A stretch of DNA of 64,000 bases. It comes from Tritonibacter litoralis (lineage in GTDB: Bacteria; Pseudomonadota; Alphaproteobacteria; Rhodobacterales; Rhodobacteraceae). The translations under genes and the position numbers were made by a program. The stretch spans positions 79,900 through 143,899 of the forward strand of contig NZ_WIBF01000013.1 of assembly GCF_009496005.1 (NCBI RefSeq), written 5' to 3'. This document shows positions 1-9,770 of the stretch, one piece after another (position 1 is the first letter of the stretch; each line of letters starts with the position of its first letter). The notes beneath the pieces were generated by a model. That model searched no databases. It saw only the letters and a program-made list of their open reading frames with translations, and was not told the DNA's origin.

Positions 1-564
1 GCGGCAGAGTTCAGCAAGACATTGAAGCAGCATTAGAAAAACACCAAAGCAAAGGACTGTTTTGACCGGCCAAAGAAACGGGCGCCAAGCGGTGGAGGAG
101 CGTTCAAGATAACCGATTTTCTCCTGTGCCCCGCTGATCCCCTCGCTAAGGAATGTGGTGAACAGGTCCCAGAAAAACGCAAACGGTTCGAGCCCGAAAT
201 ACCCCAGTGAATACGCCGTCGAGCTGACCGCCCCGTAAAACAGCATCCACAGGTAGAAGATCAGGAACAAAACGGTAAGAGCATCGAACAGGGCCTTGGT
301 GCGCGCGGACCAGTCGCCATAAAACAAATCCATGCGGACATTTGACCCCATCTGGATCGAATATGGCCCGCCAAGGATGTAATAGGCGACCATGACAAAC
401 TGCGCCGTCTCCAGCGTCCACAGCGACGGGGTGAAAAAGGTTTTGGAAACGGAAGACCACAATAAAACGCCGATCAAACCAAAAATCAGATACATCGCAA
501 ACCGCCCGATCCATCGGTTCAGCGTGTCGATCGCGCGGACATAGGCAAGGATCCATCTAGGCAT
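1..564 (-). CDS. TRAP transporter small permease (DctQ family), 3' end outside window
   Basis: Small membrane subunit of a tripartite ATP-independent periplasmic transporter, which couples solute uptake to an ion gradient together with a large permease and a periplasmic binding protein. Translation from the ATG at 564 gives 188 residues with several hydrophobic helices, for example FAMYLIFGLIGVLLW near the N terminus and LTVLFLIFYLWMLFYGA in the middle, and the family-like stretch MGSNVRMDLFYGDWS between helices. The frame is still open at base 1, so the C terminus is missing. The start overlaps the end of the upstream amidohydrolase gene by 8 bases, so the two are co-transcribed and the amidohydrolase probably acts on the imported solute. 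The large permease gene is expected just left of the window. Confidence 0.85.
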   Translation of the reverse strand, partial: MPRWILAYVRAIDTLNRWIGRFAMYLIFGLIGVLLWSSVSKTFFTPSLWTLETAQFVMVAYYILGGPYSIQMGSNVRMDLFYGDWSARTKALFDALTVLFLIFYLWMLFYGAVSSTAYSLGYFGLEPFAFFWDLFTTFLSEGISGAQEKIGYLERSSTAWRPFLWPVKTVLCFGVFLMLLQCLAELCR

Positions 565-1333
565 CGGGCCGCTCCTGCCGTTTCAGGTTGGTGAGCGCTG
601 GGCGCAGCTGTCCCAAAAGTTCTTCGGCGATTATTTTGATGTCCTCAGGGCCTGCCAGCAGATCATTGCGGACTTCGATCATGACATTTGCCAATGCATT
701 TTCAACGCCGTGGCAGATCAAAGAATGGGTGACGCCATCGTCGGGCCCATAGGGCGAATTGCGCTCCACTTTGTAGGTGTCAGTAGCATGTGACAGCATC
801 GTATCGGCCAAGCGGCTGTCCTGATCATGTAAAATGCCGATCTCGACACTGCGTTTCTGGCCAAAGTAGATCGGCGTAAAGCTGTGGATTGTAACCAAGG
901 CCGTCCAGATACCGTTTGTCTTGCGGGCCTGGATCACTTGCTGGACGGCGTTTTGGAACGGTTCGTAAACCGAAGAGATCCTTTCAGAGCGCTGTGCTTC
1001 CGTCAAATTGCAGTTGCCGGGAACCTCAATCAGTTCGGATTTCACCGGCATTGCAGAGGCGGCGCTGGGCGGGCGATTGCAGTCATAGACTAGGCGGGAC
1101 ACTGTGCTGGCGATCAATGGCGCATCCAAGACCTGTGACAACAATACAGACAGCGCGCGCGCGCCTGGATCCCAAACCGCATGACTGTTTCTATCTGCTG
1201 CGTTTAGTCCCAAGCTATTGTATTTATTGGGAATGAACTTGCTGGCATGTTCGCACAACAAGACCACATCCCCAGCGCCAGTGGGGTTAATGACTTCTAC
1301 AGTATGGTCTGGTGATTGAGAATCGGCAGACAC
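557..1333 (-). CDS. N-formylglutamate amidohydrolase family protein
   Basis: Member of the N-formylglutamate amidohydrolase family, zinc-type hydrolases that cleave N-formyl amino acids. Recognisable stretches are VVLLCEHASKFIP near the N terminus, AVWDPGARALS, LVYDCNRPP, VTIHSFTPIYFG and YGPDDGVTHSLICHG, with conserved His, Glu and Asp residues of the family. I chose the GTG at 1333 (258 aa) because it has an AGGGAG ribosome site six bases upstream; an in-frame GTG at 1366 has none. It overlaps the following TRAP permease gene and is divergent from the RpiR regulator, so it is probably an import-linked catabolic enzyme controlled by that regulator. Its true substrate cannot be told from sequence; histidine breakdown is not supported because no other hut genes are nearby. 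Confidence 0.85.
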   Translation of the reverse strand: MSADSQSPDHTVEVINPTGAGDVVLLCEHASKFIPNKYNSLGLNAADRNSHAVWDPGARALSVLLSQVLDAPLIASTVSRLVYDCNRPPSAASAMPVKSELIEVPGNCNLTEAQRSERISSVYEPFQNAVQQVIQARKTNGIWTALVTIHSFTPIYFGQKRSVEIGILHDQDSRLADTMLSHATDTYKVERNSPYGPDDGVTHSLICHGVENALANVMIEVRNDLLAGPEDIKIIAEELLGQLRPALTNLKRQERPDA

Positions 1334-1480
1334 AAAAAACTCCCTGTTTTGGAAAAATGTTTCCACGGAGAGATTTTTCTGTCAATATCTTTTCAGAAAT
1401 CTGAGCGAGATGCAGGTCGTGCTGAAGAAATCTGTTCAAGGTTTGTGCACGGGTCGGCATTTAACACGGGAGACTTCAGA

Positions 1481-2350
1481 TTGGCCAAGCCCACAGCCTC
1501 AGTCCGCGAATTGATCCGGGCACAATATGCAGATCTGACGCAGACCGAACGAAAGTTTGCGCAGGCGCTTTTGGACAATTATCCAGTGGCTGGATTGGCC
1601 TCGATCACAATTGTTGCGCAAAACGCAGGTGTATCGACGCCGACCGTGGCACGTATGGTGCAAAAGCTTGGCTTTAAAGGTTACCCTCAGTTCCATCAGG
1701 CTCTGCGCGAGGAGCTGGAGGCCAAAGTGTCTGGTCCCACCCAACGTCGTGAGAACTGGGCTTCTGACGCGCCCGAAGGACATATGCTCAACAGATTTGC
1801 GGGAGCTGTGACACAGAATTTGTCTCAGACCTTTTCCAATTTGGACGCGGATGCGTTTGATGCTGCAGTGCGCCAATTGGCCGATACCAATGGCCGCCTT
1901 TATGTTGTTGGAGGGCGGATCACTCGGGCGCTTGCGGATTATGCGTTTACGCATTTTCAGGCCGTGCGCCAACGGGTTACGCATATGACGTCTTCGTCAG
2001 CAACCTGGCCGCACTATGTGTTGGACATGGTCCAGGGCGACACATTGCTGATGTTTGACGTGCGCCGGTACGAGACGAATTTGCAGCGTTTGGCAGAACT
2101 TGCACGGGAACGTGGCGTCCATGTGATCTTGATTACCGATCAATGGAGCAGCCCAATTGCGGCTGCGGCAGATCAAACGTTTAATTGTTGGGTCGAAATT
2201 CCCTCTGCTTGGGATTCAAATATTTCGACCATGATGTTGCTGGAGGCAATGATTGCCGCGACCCAGGAAGAAAGCTGGGATGAGACCAAGGCCCGGTATG
2301 ACCGACTGGATGACCTGTTTGATCTGACACGCCTATTCCGCAAGTTTTAG
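1481..2350 (+). CDS. MurR/RpiR family transcriptional regulator
   Basis: Predicted DNA-binding regulator of 289 aa with an N-terminal RpiR helix-turn-helix (ADLTQTERKFAQALLDNYP, then VAQNAGVSTPTVARMVQKLGF) and a C-terminal SIS sugar-isomerase-type sensing domain (for example LYVVGGRITRALADYAFTHF and GDTLLMFDVRRYETN). The open frame runs further upstream to 1316, but that part would overlap the divergent gene and does not look like protein. The TTG at 1481 has a GGGAGA site at good spacing and starts exactly where the family alignment should start. The divergent neighbour is the amidohydrolase/TRAP operon, its most likely target. A strong terminator follows the stop codon. Confidence 0.85.
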   Translation: MAKPTASVRELIRAQYADLTQTERKFAQALLDNYPVAGLASITIVAQNAGVSTPTVARMVQKLGFKGYPQFHQALREELEAKVSGPTQRRENWASDAPEGHMLNRFAGAVTQNLSQTFSNLDADAFDAAVRQLADTNGRLYVVGGRITRALADYAFTHFQAVRQRVTHMTSSSATWPHYVLDMVQGDTLLMFDVRRYETNLQRLAELARERGVHVILITDQWSSPIAAAADQTFNCWVEIPSAWDSNISTMMLLEAMIAATQEESWDETKARYDRLDDLFDLTRLFRKF

Positions 2351-2357
2351 GATGGCG

Positions 2358-2393
2358 CCCGCACCGGTGTTTTGGGTGCGGGAGAACTTTTTT
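2358..2393 (+). terminator. Rho-independent terminator after the RpiR gene
   Basis: An 8-bp GC stem CCCGCACC / GGTGCGGG (2358-2365 with 2375-2382) is followed by AGAAC and six T residues at 2388-2393. It sits between the convergent RpiR gene and chemoreceptor gene and overlaps the last bases of the latter. The T run is on the plus strand only. Confidence 0.8.
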
Positions 2394-4503
2394 AGGCGGC
2401 ACGCGCAGAAGAGCTGCGGCTGTCGCCCTTGTGGAGTTTAAAGTCGCAGATCAAATTGGCGAGGCGACTGGACCGGGTGGCAATATCGCCAGATGCGTTT
2501 TGCGTGTCCTTGGCCATTGAGGTGTTTTGCCCGGCCAGATTGTTGATCACCTTCATAGAGGACGCCAGGTCCTGCAACTGGTGGATCTGATCCTGAGAGG
2601 CCTCGGAAATTCGGGTTAGCACGTCGTCCACGCGGGTAATCTCAGTTGAAATCTCGTCCAGTGCGGCACCGGTTCGGTCCACAAGTGTCACGCCTGAATT
2701 CACATGTGTGCCGCTTTCATCGACCAGCTGTTTGATCTCCATCGCGGCGGTGCTCGCCCGCTGGGCCAGGGCGCGGACTTCGGAGGCCACAACGGCAAAT
2801 CCGCGTCCCGCCTCTCCCGCGCGGGCGGCTTCCACCCCGGCGTTCAGGGCCAGCAGATTGGTTTGGAAGGAAATATCTTCAATCATCGAGATGATCTGAC
2901 CAATCTGTTCCGACGAGTTCTGAATACGGCTCATGGCTTCCACGGCTTCGCGCATGACATTGGCGGATGTGCTGGCGCGTTCGCGGGCAGCGCCGGCCAG
3001 TTGCGCGGCGGACAGGATGTCGTTGCCAAATGTTTCCACTTCAGTGGACAGCGCGTCCACGCGGTCCGTGGTGGTGCGGATTGTGTCAACTTGTTCATCG
3101 GTTCGCGACGCCAGATCCAGGGCCGAGGCCCGCATGGCGGCCGACGCATGGTCCAGATCCGAAACCGTCTCGGCTATGGAGGCAAGAACGGTCCGCAGCC
3201 GTTCAGATGCTGTGTTAAAGTCGCAGCGGATGTCGTCATATTCGCTGTCCAACGGGTCTTCGAAATGGCTGGTCAGATCAGCTTTGGCCAGCGCAGCCAA
3301 CCCTTCGGTGACCAATTCGACAACGCGTCCGTGTTTTGCGTTCAAGGCAGCCTCATCTGAGGCTTTTAACTCTTCTGCGGACCGGCGCATCGCCAAAGTC
3401 TCTTGTTTGAAATGATAAATCGCTTTGGCCATTTTGCTCAGCTCATCGCGTCGGTTGATGCCAGGCACGAAGATGTCAAATTTGCCTTTGGCGAATTCAT
3501 CCACAACATTGGTGAGCGTTTTGATGCGTGAGATCATCCGTTCAAAGACAAAAATCGCGAATAGGCCCACAAGCGCAGTGGAGACAATTCCGATCATCTG
3601 AAACTGTTGAAGCGTTTGGTTCGCGTCCTGATAAATGGCGGTTGCCAATTCGGTCACTTGTCCATCAATATCAACTTCGATCGCCCGCAAATGGTCAATC
3701 CAAGCGGTTGAAATCTGGAACCACTGGGGCGCGGTCAGGCCATTGTAGCTACCGCTTTCCAAACCTTCGGCAATGGTTTTGCGTGCCTCTTTAACCGCAG
3801 TATAGGCATCGGAGGAGTACAGGTCATTTTGCATGTGAAGCTCATGCATGATGATTTCGGCCTCTTCCAGCAGCCCTTGCTGCGCACCAATAAGCTGCAG
3901 ATATCGGTTGTGAAGGGACAATGTGAACTGCGATCCAAGTCCCGCTGATCCCACGGCGCGCTCTAGCCCCGCCTTTTCCTTGGCTGCAGCTATGGCTGTG
4001 CGTGTTGTGATCAATGTTTGGATCAATCCTTCGGTTTTCCCCTCTTCGATGTGGTGGGAAACTGCCAACAGGTCGTGAATCAGGCCGGTGTAAAATGTCA
4101 CTGCTGTGTTTAGCGGGATCTCAGCGTTCAAGACTTGGATACGTATGTCGCCCAGCTTGGACAGCTCTGACATCATATGGTCGTAGCTTTCGGCGTGATC
4201 ACCGCGCAGATCGGCGGTGTTTTGCCGAACTGGCCCAACGAAATCGTCGGTTTCTGTGTGTTGCGCGCGCACTTCGCGAGAGAAGTTTTTACCTTTGGAG
4301 GCCAGGAATCCGGCCGAGTACCCCCGCTCCCGTTGGAGCTGATGCACAAGGTCTGCGATGAGCGACTCTTCGACGACCTTTTTCCTGGTTAACTGTGCGC
4401 CGTCTCGGGTGTTTCGGACGTCCTGAAGGTGAACGATGGCGAAGAAGGCGGCCAGCGCCAACAGGGGTAGTATGATCGTTAACATTACAACGCGAAGCTT
4501 CAT
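2392..4503 (-). CDS. Methyl-accepting chemotaxis protein with NIT-type sensor domain
   Basis: Chemoreceptor of 703 aa that would sit in the inner membrane and signal to CheA/CheW. From the ATG at 4503 it has an N-terminal membrane helix ([19 protein letters not shown]), a long helical sensor region starting [16 protein letters not shown] that looks like the nitrate/nitrite-sensing NIT domain, a second membrane helix ([18 protein letters not shown]), HAMP segments ([19 protein letters not shown]), and the highly conserved signalling hairpin ([20 protein letters not shown], then [17 protein letters not shown]). This ATG is preferred over an upstream one at 4617 because it directly precedes the signal anchor and has a GAGGT site. 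No other chemotaxis genes are nearby, so it is an orphan receptor. The ligand is inferred only from the domain type. Confidence 0.9.
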   Translation of the reverse strand: MKLRVVMLTIILPLLALAAFFAIVHLQDVRNTRDGAQLTRKKVVEESLIADLVHQLQRERGYSAGFLASKGKNFSREVRAQHTETDDFVGPVRQNTADLRGDHAESYDHMMSELSKLGDIRIQVLNAEIPLNTAVTFYTGLIHDLLAVSHHIEEGKTEGLIQTLITTRTAIAAAKEKAGLERAVGSAGLGSQFTLSLHNRYLQLIGAQQGLLEEAEIIMHELHMQNDLYSSDAYTAVKEARKTIAEGLESGSYNGLTAPQWFQISTAWIDHLRAIEVDIDGQVTELATAIYQDANQTLQQFQMIGIVSTALVGLFAIFVFERMISRIKTLTNVVDEFAKGKFDIFVPGINRRDELSKMAKAIYHFKQETLAMRRSAEELKASDEAALNAKHGRVVELVTEGLAALAKADLTSHFEDPLDSEYDDIRCDFNTASERLRTVLASIAETVSDLDHASAAMRASALDLASRTDEQVDTIRTTTDRVDALSTEVETFGNDILSAAQLAGAARERASTSANVMREAVEAMSRIQNSSEQIGQIISMIEDISFQTNLLALNAGVEAARAGEAGRGFAVVASEVRALAQRASTAAMEIKQLVDESGTHVNSGVTLVDRTGAALDEISTEITRVDDVLTRISEASQDQIHQLQDLASSMKVINNLAGQNTSMAKDTQNASGDIATRSSRLANLICDFKLHKGDSRSSSARAA

Positions 4504-4844
4504 GGGAACCTCAGACACATTACCAATGCGGAAGTGATTAACATTCCCAATTGAATGGATAGTTAATTTTATAACCCTAGATTGAGCAACCCGAATGAGT
4601 GTGTTCAAGTGGTTCATGCAACTGGCTGATAAAAATGGAGGTTATCGGCTGGTGAATGTCCGTAGCACCCAGCGGGTGTGTTGTTTTTTATGATAGCAAT
4701 ACGCAGATCGCGCTCTGGGCTGGGGCCAGAGACACGTTATGGTCCACAAAAATGAACGCACTGTCACGCGAATGTGCCATCAAGAATTTAGGAAAATCAA
4801 AATCGCTGGCCCGTCTTGCAGGATTTAATGATTTTGGGAAATTC

Positions 4845-4919
<75 letters not shown>

Positions 4920-5003
4920 GCCGGTGAGGGGGCTTCTATGCATATTCGATGGGGGATGCAAGAGCATCTAGACGGTTTTTTCTCACTAAGTTACAGAAGT
5001 TTT

Positions 5004-5159
5004 ATGGCTGATCCGAAAACACCAAAAAAACAAGGTTCCGATGCAAATCGCGAGGACCGATTGAAGGCGGCGCTCAAGGCGAATATGGCGCGTCGCAAAG
5101 CGCAGGCGAAGGCACGATCCACAAAACCAGTGGACGCAGCAGGCAAAACCGAAGGGTAG
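5004..5159 (+). CDS. Small basic hypothetical protein upstream of murA
   Basis: A 51-aa very basic protein ([20 protein letters not shown], then many Lys, Arg and Ala residues). Short proteins of this make-up are found upstream of murA in related bacteria, and the stop codon lies only 7 bases before murA, so the two are probably translated from one message. The function is unknown; the charge suggests nucleic-acid or ribosome contact, which is inference. The open frame extends upstream through tRNA-Thr, but the ATG at 5004 is the first start after it. Confidence 0.7.
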   Translation: MADPKTPKKQGSDANREDRLKAALKANMARRKAQAKARSTKPVDAAGKTEG

Positions 5160-5166
5160 AGATACG

Positions 5167-6438
5167 ATGGATTCGATTCTGGTAACGGGCAATGGCCCTT
5201 TGAATGGACAGATTGAGATCGCAGGCGCAAAGAACGCCTGTCTGACCCTGATGCCCGCGACGCTGTTGACCGAAGAGCCGCTGACGCTGACCAATGCGCC
5301 GCGGCTGAGCGACATTAAAACAATGACATCACTGCTGCAGTCATTGGGCGCCGAAGTCGCCGCGATGCAGGATGGTCAGGTGCTTGCGATGTCCAGCCAT
5401 GACATTCATAACCATACAGCTGAATATGACATTGTCCGCAAGATGCGTGCCTCCATTCTGGTTTTGGGCCCTATGCTGGCGCGCGATGGTCACGCGGTTG
5501 TGTCCTTGCCCGGCGGCTGCGCCATCGGAGCCCGCCCGGTGGATTTGCACCTCAAAGCGCTGGAGGCGTTGGGCGCTGAGTTGGAGTTGAAAGACGGTTA
5601 TGTCCACGCCAAGGCACCAGGCGGTCGCTTGATCGGCGGGACAATTGATTTTCCGTTTGTGTCGGTCGGGGCGACCGAAAACGCGGTTCTGGCGGCAACT
5701 TTGGCCAAGGGGACAACGGTTATTACCAATGCAGCGCGCGAGCCAGAGATTGTGGATTTGGTCCAGTGTTTGCGTAAAATGGGTGCTCAGATTGAAGGCG
5801 AGGGCAGCTCGACCCTAACGATCGAGGGGGTGGACCGGTTGAACGGGGCAACGCATCCCGTGGTCGCTGACCGGATTGAATTGGGCACTTATATGTTGGC
5901 CCCGGCGATCTGTGGTGGCGAAGTTGAACTGCTGGGCGGTAGCCTGGATCTGATCGGTGCATTTGTCGAAAAACTGTCGGCCACCGGTGTTGAGGTGTCG
6001 GCCACCGAGAATGGCGTCAAAGTGTCCCGTAAAAATGGTCGGGTTCAGGCGGTGGATGTGACAACCGAGCCGTTCCCAGGGTTCCCCACTGATTTGCAGG
6101 CGCAGATGATGGCGCTGTTGTGCACGGCAGAGGGCACCAGTGTTCTGGAAGAGAAGATCTTTGAAAATCGATTTATGCATGCGCCTGAACTGATGCGCAT
6201 GGGGGCGCAGATTGATGTATCCGGCGGCACCGCCACGGTGACCGGGGTTGAGCGACTGAAAGGTGCACCTGTGATGGCCACGGATCTGCGGGCTTCGGTG
6301 TCCCTGATTTTGGCGGGGCTGGCCGCCGAAGGTGAGACACGCGTGAGCCGGGTTTATCACTTGGACCGCGGTTACGAAAAAGTGGTGCGCAAACTGTCGG
6401 GTGTCGGGGCCAAGATCGAACGGATCAAGGAGGCGTAA
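5167..6438 (+). CDS. murA: UDP-N-acetylglucosamine 1-carboxyvinyltransferase
   Basis: Cytoplasmic enzyme of the first committed step of peptidoglycan synthesis: it moves enolpyruvate from phosphoenolpyruvate to UDP-GlcNAc. It has 423 aa, the family's normal length. The start [23 protein letters not shown] carries the conserved KN pair (Lys22, Asn23), and the active-site loop [15 protein letters not shown] carries Cys118, the residue attacked by fosfomycin. Other family landmarks are the phrase PDFPTD-like [13 protein letters not shown] and the C-terminal [12 protein letters not shown]. The gene is complete, and its stop overlaps the start of the DUF2948 gene by one base, which indicates translational coupling. 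Confidence 0.97.
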   Translation: MDSILVTGNGPLNGQIEIAGAKNACLTLMPATLLTEEPLTLTNAPRLSDIKTMTSLLQSLGAEVAAMQDGQVLAMSSHDIHNHTAEYDIVRKMRASILVLGPMLARDGHAVVSLPGGCAIGARPVDLHLKALEALGAELELKDGYVHAKAPGGRLIGGTIDFPFVSVGATENAVLAATLAKGTTVITNAAREPEIVDLVQCLRKMGAQIEGEGSSTLTIEGVDRLNGATHPVVADRIELGTYMLAPAICGGEVELLGGSLDLIGAFVEKLSATGVEVSATENGVKVSRKNGRVQAVDVTTEPFPGFPTDLQAQMMALLCTAEGTSVLEEKIFENRFMHAPELMRMGAQIDVSGGTATVTGVERLKGAPVMATDLRASVSLILAGLAAEGETRVSRVYHLDRGYEKVVRKLSGVGAKIERIKEA

Positions 6439-6914
6439 TGACTGACGCCACGTTTGAAGACGGGCGCGAGGTTCCGGTTAACCTTGGCGCATTGGATGGT
6501 GAGGACCTGCAGGTTCTCTCTGCACTGGTGCAGGACGCTGTGTTCCCGGTGACAGAGATGCGTTGGCTGGCCAAAGAGCGTCGCTTTGCGGTCTTGGTGA
6601 ACCGTTTCCGCTGGGAAGATCAGCCCGCCGCCGAGGCGCGCGGTCGTTCGGTTGAACGCGTCCAGTCCCTGTTGGTGGTTGATCATGTTCTGGGGGTCGC
6701 CTCGCAAGGGGTGGATCGTCGGGACACGGGCCTTGTTTGTTCTCTGATGTCCGTGACCTTTGACGGCAGTGACGACGAAGGCGGGTTTGTACACCTGACG
6801 CTTGCGGGTGACGGTGGCCTGCGTCTGCGGGTCGAGGCGCTGGAAGTCAGCCTCAAAGACGTCACGCGCCCCTATGGTGCACCCTCCGGTCACACGCCAA
6901 CCCACCCAGAGTAA
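6438..6914 (+). CDS. DUF2948 family protein
   Basis: Protein of 158 aa with the DUF2948 signature near its start (LGALDGEDLQVLSALVQDAV, then RWLAKERRFAVLVNRFRWE). The family is almost confined to alphaproteobacteria and sits between murA and hisD in many of them. The function is unknown. The start codon overlaps the murA stop (TAATG), so it is translated from the same message. There are no membrane helices or signal peptide, so it should be cytoplasmic. Confidence 0.85.
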   Translation: MTDATFEDGREVPVNLGALDGEDLQVLSALVQDAVFPVTEMRWLAKERRFAVLVNRFRWEDQPAAEARGRSVERVQSLLVVDHVLGVASQGVDRRDTGLVCSLMSVTFDGSDDEGGFVHLTLAGDGGLRLRVEALEVSLKDVTRPYGAPSGHTPTHPE

Positions 6915-7007
6915 TCCAGCGGCACTCAGTGGTTCATTGGGAAAAACCACTGGACCGCTTGAGGATCAGCGCCTGCGCCGCTATGCCGGTGACAAAGGAG
7001 AGCCGTC

Positions 7008-8309
7008 ATGCCCGTATTTCTGAACACCCGTGATGCGGATTTTGAAAACCGCTTTGTTGCCCTGTTGGGGGCCAAGCGCGAAGATAGCCCGGATGTGGAC
7101 GCTGTTGTTGCGGATATCATCGCGGATGTTCGGGCGCGTGGCGATGCAGCGGTGCTGGAGCTGACGGCCAAATTCGACCGCTTGGCGTTAGAGGCGTCCG
7201 GGCTTCGGTTCTCGGATGCAGAAATTGACACGGCGATCGCGACCGTTGGCGCAGAAGATCGCGCAGCGCTCGAGCTGGCGGCTGAGCGAATCCGCGCATA
7301 TCATGCGCGACAGATGCCGCAGGATGATCAGTGGACCGATGCGTCCGGGGCGACATTGGGCTGGCGTTGGTCGGCGGTTTCGGCCGCAGGTCTGTACGTG
7401 CCGGGTGGTTTGGCGACATATCCCTCCTCGGTTCTGATGAACGCAATCCCGGCAAAAGTCGCCGGTGTTGACCGTCTGGCGATCACGGTTCCAACCCCAG
7501 ACGGGGAGGTGAACCCGCTGGTTCTGTTAGCCGCACGCTTGTCAGGTGTGGACGAGGTCTACCGTGTTGGCGGCGCGCAGGCGATTGCTGCGCTGGCCTA
7601 TGGCACCGAAACGATTGCACCCGTGGACAAAATCACCGGCCCCGGCAACGCCTTTGTTGCGGCGGCCAAGCGGCGCGTGTTCGGCAAAGTGGGCATCGAC
7701 ATGATCGCAGGCCCGTCTGAAATCCTGGTGATCGCGGACAAGGACAACAATCCCGATTGGATCGCGCTGGATCTGTTGAGCCAAGCTGAGCACGACGAAA
7801 GCGCGCAGTCCCTATTGATCACGGATGATGCGGCCTTTGGGCAAGCTGTGGCCGCGGCGGTGGACAAACGACTGGAAACATTGGAGCGGCGCGAAATCGC
7901 AGGCGCCAGCTGGCGTGATTTTGGTGCGGTGATTACAGTGCAGGACTTGGACGAAGCGGCAGCTCTTTCCAACCGGATTGCGCCGGAGCACCTTGAGCTG
8001 TGTGTTGCTGATCCCGTGGGTTTGAGCCAGCAGACCATTCATGCCGGTGCGATCTTTCTGGGGCAATTCACGCCTGAAGCCATCGGGGATTATGTTGGTG
8101 GGCCGAACCACGTGTTGCCAACGGCGCGGTCGGCGCGGTTCTCTTCCGGGCTGTCGGTCATGGATTTCCTAAAGCGCACCACATTGAGCCAGATGACCCC
8201 CGAAGCACTGGCTGCCATTGGCCCGGCTGCGGAAGCTTTGGCAAAAAGTGAAAGCCTGGAAGCGCACGGTTTGTCAGTGCGGGCCCGTCTGGACTCATTG
8301 AATCGTTAA
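7008..8309 (+). CDS. hisD: Histidinol dehydrogenase
   Basis: Zinc enzyme that oxidises L-histidinol to L-histidine in two NAD-dependent steps, the last part of histidine synthesis. The 433-aa length is normal. Family stretches include GLYVPGGLATYPSSVLMNA, KITGPGNAFVAAAKR, GIDMIAGPSEILVIAD and LLSQAEHDESAQSLL, the last with the Gln and His zinc ligands; the C-terminal part has LEAHGLSVRARLD. The ATG at 7008 has an AAAGGAGA ribosome site. As in related genomes it is away from the other his genes and belongs to the murA-linked group. Confidence 0.97.
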   Translation: MPVFLNTRDADFENRFVALLGAKREDSPDVDAVVADIIADVRARGDAAVLELTAKFDRLALEASGLRFSDAEIDTAIATVGAEDRAALELAAERIRAYHARQMPQDDQWTDASGATLGWRWSAVSAAGLYVPGGLATYPSSVLMNAIPAKVAGVDRLAITVPTPDGEVNPLVLLAARLSGVDEVYRVGGAQAIAALAYGTETIAPVDKITGPGNAFVAAAKRRVFGKVGIDMIAGPSEILVIADKDNNPDWIALDLLSQAEHDESAQSLLITDDAAFGQAVAAAVDKRLETLERREIAGASWRDFGAVITVQDLDEAAALSNRIAPEHLELCVADPVGLSQQTIHAGAIFLGQFTPEAIGDYVGGPNHVLPTARSARFSSGLSVMDFLKRTTLSQMTPEALAAIGPAAEALAKSESLEAHGLSVRARLDSLNR

Positions 8310-8433
8310 CAATGGCGTGCCGAGGCTTTTGTGATAAGTTACGACCTTGGGTGGATTGTGCTGCACTGCAGCATAAGTTAATCTTGTCACTGCATTACTC
8401 TTATAAGGTCCATCAAGTGCTGAGGTCACCAAC

Positions 8434-8913
8434 ATGAGCTACATCAGTCAAATTGAACTGGACGACGGGAATCTGCCTGCGCCGACGCCAGAAATCGCGC
8501 AAGAGCGCAAAGTGGCAATTTTCGACCTGATCGAGGAAAACAGCTTTGTTATCCCGCCCCGTGATGGGCAGGATGTGCCGCATGGTCCCTATCATCTGGG
8601 GCTGGCGATCCGGGACAAACGCCTGGTTTTTGATTTGAACACCGAATCCGGCGACAAGGCGGCTGAGTTCCACCTGTCGCTGTCGCCTTTTCGGCAAGTC
8701 GTCAAAGATTACTATCAGATCTGCGAAAGTTATTTCAATGCAGTCAAAAATCTGCCGCCAAGTCAGATAGAGACCATCGACATGGCGCGCCGGGGCATTC
8801 ACAATGAGGGAAGCCGCGTGTTGCAGGAACGTCTTGATGGAAAGGCCGAAGTCGACACGGATACGGCGCGTCGTTTGTTCACGCTGATCTGCGTTTTGCA
8901 TTTTGGAGCCTAA
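8434..8913 (+). CDS. UPF0262 family protein
   Basis: Protein of 159 aa of the uncharacterised UPF0262 family, recognisable by IELDDGNLPAPTPEIAQER, HGPYHLGLAIRDKRLVFD and the C-terminal ARRLFTLICVLHFG. It is soluble, with no signal peptide. It is followed three bases later by a low-molecular-weight phosphatase gene, and this pair is a stable partnership in alphaproteobacteria, so the two products may act together (inference from context). The role is unknown. Confidence 0.9.
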   Translation: MSYISQIELDDGNLPAPTPEIAQERKVAIFDLIEENSFVIPPRDGQDVPHGPYHLGLAIRDKRLVFDLNTESGDKAAEFHLSLSPFRQVVKDYYQICESYFNAVKNLPPSQIETIDMARRGIHNEGSRVLQERLDGKAEVDTDTARRLFTLICVLHFGA

Positions 8914-8916
8914 ACT

Positions 8917-9375
8917 TTGGAGAAACTGCCGCATTCGGTCCTGTTCTGTTGCGATCACAACGCGGTGCGATCTCCAATGGCCGAAGGGATCATGAAGAAA
9001 TTCTATGGCGCTGGCACGTATGTGCAGTCTGTCGGCGTCAAGAATGACATGGAGATCGACGGGTTCTCGATCGCGGTCTGCCAGGAAATTGACGTGGAGT
9101 TGGGGCGGCACCGCTCACGCTCCTTCGACGAGATGGAGCAATGGGGCGATGACCTGTCGTCCTTTGATCTGGTTGTGGCCCTGTCTCCGGCCAGCCAGCG
9201 CCGGGCGCTTGAACTGACCCGGTTTTTCCACCTGGATGTCGAATATTGGCCAATTATGGACCCTACTGGACTAGGCGAGACACGCGACGCCAAGTTAGAG
9301 ATGTATCGTCAGTCGCGTGATCAGATCATTCAGCGGTTGACCGCACGTTGGGGCCAGCCAAAGGAAGCAGAATGA
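8917..9375 (+). CDS. Low-molecular-weight protein-tyrosine-phosphatase family protein
   Basis: Cytoplasmic phosphatase or arsenate-reductase-fold enzyme of 152 aa. The P-loop CX5R is seen as Cys12-DHNAV-Arg18-Ser, followed by PMAEGIMKKFYG, and the general-acid Asp lies in the later motif MDPTGLG. It starts with TTG at 8917, only three bases after the UPF0262 stop, with a weak ribosome site, which suggests coupled translation. There are no arsenic-resistance genes nearby, so a phosphatase role is more likely than arsenate reduction. Its stop overlaps the start of the next gene (ATGA). Confidence 0.8.
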   Translation: MEKLPHSVLFCCDHNAVRSPMAEGIMKKFYGAGTYVQSVGVKNDMEIDGFSIAVCQEIDVELGRHRSRSFDEMEQWGDDLSSFDLVVALSPASQRRALELTRFFHLDVEYWPIMDPTGLGETRDAKLEMYRQSRDQIIQRLTARWGQPKEAE

Positions 9376-9770
9376 GCGACGTCATTTCCCGTTATTTCGA
9401 GGCGTTTCACGCCGGTGATATTGATGGAATGCTGGCCTGTTTGACCGATGACATCGCCCATCATGTGAACGAGGGTAAGATCCGGGTCGGGCAGGAGAAA
9501 TTCGCCGAATTCTGCGCCCATATGGCGCGCTGCTACAAAGAACAGCTGACGGATATGGTGGTCTTTGTGAACGACGACCAGACCCGCGCAGCGGCGGAAT
9601 TTATCGTCAAAGGCACCTATCTGGAAACCGATGAAGGCCTGCCCGAGGCCAAAGGCCAGACCTATCGGCTGCCTGCGGGTTCGTTCTTTGATCTGCGGGA
9701 TGGGAAAATTGCGCGCGTGACCACCTATTACAACCTGTCGGATTGGATCGCGCAGGTTTCAGCCGCATGA
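9372..9770 (+). CDS. SnoaL-like/NTF2-like family protein
   Basis: Protein of 132 aa with the ketosteroid-isomerase-like cone fold of the SnoaL/NTF2 group: ISRYFEAFHAGDIDGMLACL at the start, then DDIAHHVNEG, and FFDLRDGKIARVTTYYNL near the end, the usual final strand. The ATG at 9372 overlaps the stop of the phosphatase gene by four bases, and its own end overlaps the start of the acetyltransferase gene in the same way. The substrate is unknown; members are enzymes or binding proteins for small hydrophobic molecules. Confidence 0.75.
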   Translation: MSDVISRYFEAFHAGDIDGMLACLTDDIAHHVNEGKIRVGQEKFAEFCAHMARCYKEQLTDMVVFVNDDQTRAAAEFIVKGTYLETDEGLPEAKGQTYRLPAGSFFDLRDGKIARVTTYYNLSDWIAQVSAA